From: Peptococcaceae bacterium UBA7185
GTDB lineage: Bacteria; Bacillota; Peptococcia; Peptococcales; Peptococcaceae
Direction: 5' to 3'
Length of the DNA: 8,513 bases
Assembly: GCA_002491065.1 (NCBI GenBank)
Contig: DKVF01000039.1
Span: forward strand, 1-8,513
Under the pieces are notes generated by a model. That model made no database searches. It was given only the letters and a program-made list of their open reading frames with translations, and was not told the DNA's origin. Made by a program: the position numbers and the translations under genes. Position 1 is the stretch's first letter; the number at the start of each line of letters is the position of its first letter. Shown one piece after another: positions 5,685 to 8,513 of the stretch.

Positions 5685-6395
5685 TTATTGCGCTAAAGCA
5701 GCCGCCTCATCCTTTGTCAAATAACCCCATGTTACCATGTCTTGTATAACCTGCTTCTGTCTTTGCCGCGCCAATTCTGCATTGACAGTAGGCGCATACA
5801 CCGACGGTGCATTAGGAATTCCTGCCAAAAGCACACATTCACTGTCACTCAATTCTGCAGGAACTTTTCCAAAATAGCCCATGCTGGCATCATAAATACA
5901 GTAGTATCCTTCTCCATAATAAATGCTGTTAATGTACAACTCTAAAATTTCTTCTTTGTCATACAATTTTTCTATTTCCCGCACCATAAACACCTCGGCA
6001 ATTTTGCGCGTCAGTTCCTTTTTTTGCGTGAAAAACTGATTTTTCGCCAACTGTTGTGTGATAGTGCTACCGCCTTCCACCATTTTTCCTGCTTGAATAT
6101 CATGCAACAAAGCACGCGTAATGGCAATCACATCAATTCCTTTATGAATATAAAAACGATGATCCTCTGTAGCAATCACTGCATTACAATAAATCTGAGG
6201 AATATTGTCCAATGTTGTATAATGCGACTGACTCTGAATCTGTTCCATTACTTGCTGCACCGGAGTTTCCTCCACTGCCTGCTCATAGATTTGATATCCT
6301 TCATACACCAAGAACAATCCCAGTGCCAACACCAGCACTACAGCCAGTACAACAAGTTTATGAATCAATCGAAATAATGCTCTGATCAAAAACAT
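5685..6395 (-). CDS. Monofunctional peptidoglycan glycosyltransferase (GT51)
   Basis: 236 aa. Polymerises lipid II into glycan strands outside the membrane. One N-terminal transmembrane anchor (about 13-32), then a GT51 domain with its motifs: catalytic Glu77 in ATEDHRFYIHKG, GGSTITQQLAKN (108-119), RKIAEVFMVREIEK with the second glutamate Glu134, and KEEILELYINSIYYGEGYY. The protein ends soon after, with no room for a transpeptidase domain, so it resembles MtgA or a PBP1 N-terminal half. I choose the ATG at 6395, preceded by AAAGGTGGAT, which pairs well with the 16S end although close to the ATG. An in-frame TTG at 6422 would add nine residues but has no ribosome binding site. It sits 126 bases upstream of the spoIIID start on the same strand. 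Confidence 0.92.
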   Translation of the reverse strand: MFLIRALFRLIHKLVVLAVVLVLALGLFLVYEGYQIYEQAVEETPVQQVMEQIQSQSHYTTLDNIPQIYCNAVIATEDHRFYIHKGIDVIAITRALLHDIQAGKMVEGGSTITQQLAKNQFFTQKKELTRKIAEVFMVREIEKLYDKEEILELYINSIYYGEGYYCIYDASMGYFGKVPAELSDSECVLLAGIPNAPSVYAPTVNAELARQRQKQVIQDMVTWGYLTKDEAAALAQ

Positions 6396-6449
6396 ATCCA
6401 CCTTTGTTATTGTATTTTCCAAATTTATATTTAAATCTGAAGTTTATTT

Positions 6450-6458
6450 ATTATAGCA
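6450..6458 (-). promoter_or_regulatory. Extended -10 promoter of the GT51 gene
   Basis: TGC-TATAAT on the - strand (6458-6450) is a perfect -10 with the TGn extension. No good -35 lies 16-18 bases upstream. Predicted start near 6443, leader about 48 bases to the ATG at 6395. The start would fall after the TTG at 6422 has yet to be transcribed by about 20 bases, so this promoter does not by itself exclude that start. Confidence 0.45.
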
Positions 6459-6675
6459 CCGCTGGCTTACATATAGCTTACAAAAATATGACACTATTTT
6501 TCTTTCTTACCTAAATTTTTTCCCACTAATAAAGAAAAAACCCTGCTTTTTGGGCTAAGAAAAACTTTCGGTGAAAAATCACAATATATCGCTACTATAT
6601 ACATTACATGACTTTCAGATTAATATTTCTATTTCATTCGCATTCATATAATCGTCCGACATTTATATAAAACAC
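6459..6675. other. AT-rich spacer without a gene
   Basis: Together with the flanking promoter and terminator this makes a gap of about 330 bases between GT51 and the HD-domain gene. I see no ORF with a ribosome binding site; a 15-codon - strand frame at 6615-6662 lacks one. On the - strand, GCCCAAAAAGCAGGG followed by six T (near 6555-6535) is a 4-bp terminator-like hairpin too short to trust. TTTTTCTTT near 6498 and AAAGAAAAA near 6531 are complementary. Confidence 0.5.
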
Positions 6676-6712
6676 AAAGAGTAGCTTCCGTATCACACAG
6701 AAGCTACTCTTT
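6676..6712 (-). terminator. Intrinsic terminator after the YfbR-like gene
   Basis: A perfect 13-bp stem, AAAGAGTAGCTTC (6676-6688) with GAAGCTACTCTTT (6700-6712), with an 11-base loop. It starts 13 bases after the stop codon at 6726 and is followed on the - strand by GTGTTTTATA. Confidence 0.85.
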
Positions 6713-6725
6713 CTTATAGCCATCC

Positions 6726-7322
6726 TCAGCAGTCTTTTTCAATGCGTCCCTTTTCCACATTCGGCATAATAAACTGCTGCAGCATATATTCCCACAACAT
6801 TTGTGAGCCTTTGGGCGTTTTTTCGTTGCGCTGCAATATTTTACTCAATTTCACCTCATGTTCTTGCCAAGCACGGCCATCGGTGGCAGCATTGAGCATA
6901 ATAGGCTGCACCTTATCCAGCACTTTAGCAAAGCAGGCTTCTGCACTTTCTCCCCTCTCAAACTCCTGCCACAACTCCAGCATTTTCCTGCCTTGATCTT
7001 CCGGTAAAATACCATAAATGCGCTGCGCCGCCGCTTCTTCCCGCTGTGCCTGCGTCGCCACGCCGACATCATCATAAGCATAGGTATCCCCTGCGTCAAT
7101 CTCCACAATATCATGAATCAACAGCATCGTCACCGTCTTGAGCACATCAATAGGTTCATTTGCATATTCGCTGAGTAATATCGCCATCAACGCCGCATGC
7201 CATCCATGCTCAGCATCATTTTCCAAAGTTTTCCCATCGCTGCAATAGGTTTGACGTTGAATGCGTTTCGCTTTATCAATTTCTAAAAGAAAATCAAACT
7301 GTTGTGTTAACCGCTCTGTCAA
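6726..7322 (-). CDS. HD-domain hydrolase, YfbR/HDDC2-like 5'-deoxynucleotidase
   Basis: 198 aa, close to the roughly 199 aa of E. coli YfbR, which removes phosphate from deoxynucleoside monophosphates. HD metal ligands are visible: His39 in NDAEHGWH, His70-Asp71 in LLIHDIVEIDAGDTYAY, and Asp136 in KVLDKVQP. The N-terminal KAKRIQRQTY (17-26) fits the HD_3 family. The inferred role is cytosolic, metal-dependent dNMP dephosphorylation in nucleotide-pool control; specificity cannot be read from the sequence. The start is TTG at 7322: an in-frame TGA ends 6 bases upstream, GAGG precedes by 4 bases, and the family's N-terminal residues begin at once, so no ATG start is available. It has its own promoter region and terminator, so is probably monocistronic, and is divergent from the L,D-transpeptidase. 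Confidence 0.83.
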   Translation of the reverse strand: MTERLTQQFDFLLEIDKAKRIQRQTYCSDGKTLENDAEHGWHAALMAILLSEYANEPIDVLKTVTMLLIHDIVEIDAGDTYAYDDVGVATQAQREEAAAQRIYGILPEDQGRKMLELWQEFERGESAEACFAKVLDKVQPIMLNAATDGRAWQEHEVKLSKILQRNEKTPKGSQMLWEYMLQQFIMPNVEKGRIEKDC

Positions 7323-7351
7323 CTTTCCTCACCCTTTCTCAGCATTTCCTC

Positions 7352-7370
7352 ATTATACGAATTATACGAA
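7352..7370 (-). promoter_or_regulatory. Tandem duplicated -10 of the YfbR-like gene
   Basis: The 9-mer ATTATACGA is repeated head to tail (7352-7360, 7361-7369). On the - strand this gives two perfect TATAAT boxes 9 bases apart (7366-7361 and 7357-7352). No strong -35 is present; TGCAAA lies 18 bases before the inner box. Leader about 20-30 bases. Confidence 0.45.
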
Positions 7371-7419
7371 GAAAATTTGCACGCATCTCTCGTAAAGCCA
7401 TTCAGATCTTTTCTTCTGC

Positions 7420-7446
7420 ACATCTTTTAGGACCATACATATACTA
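7420..7446 (+). promoter_or_regulatory. Sigma-K-like promoter of the L,D-transpeptidase
   Basis: CATATACTA at 7438-7446 fits the Bacillus sigma-K -10 pattern CATAnnnTA exactly. Sixteen bases upstream is AC (7420-7421) within CACA, fitting the minimal -35 mACm. The predicted start near 7452 leaves a leader of only about 18 bases and puts the start right beside the ribosome binding site, which is tight. No sigma-A promoter is obvious. Confidence 0.38.
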
Positions 7447-7469
7447 ACAGAAAAAGGATGTGATTGCTT

Positions 7470-7811
7470 ATGTCTCAAACTTATATCACCATAGAGCTTG
7501 CGCTTCGCCGACTTTCGCTGTACAAAAACAATCATTTGCTTTACAGTTTTCCTGTAGCCATCGGAAAAAGTCATACGCCATCTCCGGTCGGCAACTGGCA
7601 TATCATCAACAAAAAAATCCTCACTGATCCCGGTCCTTTCGGTACTCGATGGATGGGACTCAATAAACCCGGCTACGGCATCCACGGCACCAATGCGCCA
7701 AAAGATATCGGCAGCGCAATTTCTCACGGCTGTATTCGCATGTATAATGCCGACGCAGAACAGCTCTTTTCCCTGATACATATCGGCACGCCTGTGCTCA
7801 TTACACCTTGA
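7470..7811 (+). CDS. Short L,D-transpeptidase (YkuD domain), no signal peptide
   Basis: 113 aa, a stand-alone YkuD catalytic domain. These enzymes make 3-3 cross-links between meso-diaminopimelate residues, or attach proteins to peptidoglycan, through an acyl-cysteine intermediate. The catalytic signature is complete: His72 in GIHGTN, and Ser85-His86-Gly87-Cys88 with Arg90 in SHGCIRM. TPSPVGNWHI (36-45) and GPFGTRWMGL (55-64) are also typical. There is no signal peptide, transmembrane segment or LysM domain; B. subtilis YkuD, a spore protein, has LysM plus this domain. Small versions of this kind are familiar to me from Clostridia. Start ATG 7470 follows AAGGATGTGAT and 5 bases, a near-perfect site; a TTG two codons earlier lies within that site. 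It converges on the 7826-8398 gene with a 14-base gap and no terminator between. Confidence 0.92.
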   Translation: MSQTYITIELALRRLSLYKNNHLLYSFPVAIGKSHTPSPVGNWHIINKKILTDPGPFGTRWMGLNKPGYGIHGTNAPKDIGSAISHGCIRMYNADAEQLFSLIHIGTPVLITP

Positions 7812-7825
7812 GCATGGTAAGATAT

Positions 7826-8398
7826 TTACAGGTTTCCTTTTAAGCCGATTTCTTCTGCATTTTCTCGCATCCCTAAAATTGTTTCCTGAATGACATCCTC
7901 CAACGTCATATCCAGCATTTGACAGCCATCTAAAATCGTCTGTCGATTGACGCCAGCTGCGAAGGATTTATCTTTGAAACGTTTCTTCACAGATTTTACT
8001 TCTAAATCCAATACGCTTTTTGACGGGCGCATCAGACATAATGCATTGATAAGTCCTGTCAACTCGTCTATGGTGTACAATACCTTCTCCATACGGCTTT
8101 CTGGCTTTACATCACAACAAATCCCATAACCGTGGCTGCACACGCCATGAATATAAAACTCATCTGCTCCGGCATCACGCAAGAGTTCTGCTGCCTTCAC
8201 GCAATGCTGATCAGGATATTTTTCGTAATCCAGATCATGCAACAGCCCCACCACACCCCATGTCTCAACATCTTCATTTTCTAACTGCGCAAAATGACGC
8301 ATTGCAGCCTCCACCGCCAAAGCGTGACGGCGTAACGCAGGTTTCTCATTATAAGTACATAACAGATTCCATGCTTCTTCTCTTGTCAGTTTTTGCAT
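7826..8398 (-). CDS. HD/HDIG-domain metal-dependent hydrolase
   Basis: 190 aa. HD-superfamily ligands: His25 in LRRHALAVEAAM, His54-Asp55 in GLLHDLDYEKYPDQH, His84 and His89 in YIHGVCSHGYG, Asp111 in YTIDELTGL. The extra histidines fit a two-metal HDIG-type site. I recognise this as a single-domain predicted HD hydrolase common in Firmicutes, but not a gene with a known substrate; phosphohydrolase activity on a nucleotide or cyclic dinucleotide would be a guess. It does not resemble the YfbR-like protein at 6726-7322 outside the HD motifs. I choose the ATG at 8398, preceded by AAGGATGGTTG and 5 bases, the same layout as the L,D-transpeptidase site. The ATG at 8410 directly abuts AAAGG and is unlikely. 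Confidence 0.82.
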   Translation of the reverse strand: MQKLTREEAWNLLCTYNEKPALRRHALAVEAAMRHFAQLENEDVETWGVVGLLHDLDYEKYPDQHCVKAAELLRDAGADEFYIHGVCSHGYGICCDVKPESRMEKVLYTIDELTGLINALCLMRPSKSVLDLEVKSVKKRFKDKSFAAGVNRQTILDGCQMLDMTLEDVIQETILGMRENAEEIGLKGNL

Positions 8399-8459
8399 TC
8401 TTCCAACCATCCTTTACATTACTTTCATATTTTTATCAAAATTTACCTTATTACAAATA

Positions 8460-8468
8460 AGTATACCA
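8460..8468 (-). promoter_or_regulatory. Extended -10 promoter of the HD/HDIG gene
   Basis: TGG-TATACT on the - strand (8468-8460) matches the -10 consensus in 5 of 6 positions and has the TGn extension. No good -35 is seen. Predicted start about 55 bases before the ATG at 8398. Confidence 0.4.
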
Positions 8469-8499
8469 TAGAATAACAAATATCGTCCATTTTCTTTTT

Positions 8500-8511
8500 A
8501 TACAATTGTAT
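8500..8511. repeat. 12-bp perfect palindrome at the right edge
   Basis: ATACAATTGTAT is self-complementary over 12 bases and lies about 30 bases upstream of the extended -10 of the HD/HDIG gene. It could be a regulator site for that gene or for a gene beyond the window. It is AT-rich, so chance occurrence is quite possible. Confidence 0.25.
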
Positions 8512-8513
8512 TT

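Noticed and set aside
6485..6491. TCATATT on the - strand, a perfect sigma-E -35 upstream of GT51
   Set aside because: No CATACAnT-like -10 lies 14-15 bases downstream; the TGC-TATAAT box at 6458-6450 explains the gene better.
6615..6662. 15-codon - strand frame MSDDYMNANEIEILI
   Set aside because: No ribosome binding site and too short to judge. It could be a gene remnant, but nothing else supports it.
7362..7781. - strand ORF of 139 codons opposite the L,D-transpeptidase
   Set aside because: It is a shadow of the YkuD gene, whose catalytic motifs and strong ribosome binding site settle the real strand.

Overview
The window looks like chromosomal DNA from an endospore-forming, low-to-moderate GC Gram-positive anaerobe, most likely a member of Clostridia. 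The main reason is a clear SpoIIID ortholog directly upstream of an Mbl/MreB actin, the same spoIIID-mbl linkage found in Bacillus. Strong AGGAGG-type ribosome binding sites, TTG starts and compact intrinsic terminators agree with this. I cannot assign a genus. No mobile element, CRISPR array, tRNA or rRNA is visible, and this is an orderly core-like region.

Layout, left to right. 1-200: no supported gene, with hairpins behind the first gene. 201-2060 (-): exported subtilisin-family (S8) protease with a long Asp-His insertion. 2216-2348 (+): a promoter, a 5' hairpin, a C/U-rich stretch and a strong terminator with no credible ORF, a candidate small RNA. 2397-2441: terminator of the next gene. 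2454-3926 (-): membrane-anchored sulfatase-fold phosphoglycerol transferase of the OpgB/LtaS type. 4074-5096 (-): mbl/mreB. 5230-5559 (-): spoIIID. 5685-6395 (-): monofunctional peptidoglycan glycosyltransferase (GT51). 6459-6675: AT-rich spacer. 6726-7322 (-): YfbR/HDDC2-like HD-domain nucleotidase. 7470-7811 (+): short L,D-transpeptidase (YkuD domain), the only confident + strand protein gene. 7826-8398 (-): second, unrelated HD-domain hydrolase.

The common theme is the cell envelope and sporulation: a glycan polymerase (GT51), a peptidoglycan cross-linker (L,D-transpeptidase), a cell-shape actin, an anionic-polymer transferase, an exported protease and a mother-cell transcription factor. 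Matching by eye, I find sigma-E-like promoters in front of spoIIID and the S8 protease, and a sigma-K-like promoter in front of the L,D-transpeptidase. If real, these would place three of the genes in the mother-cell programme. The promoter calls are by eye only.

The least explained element is the candidate small RNA between the protease and the phosphoglycerol transferase. It carries a CCTCC motif able to pair with Shine-Dalgarno sequences.
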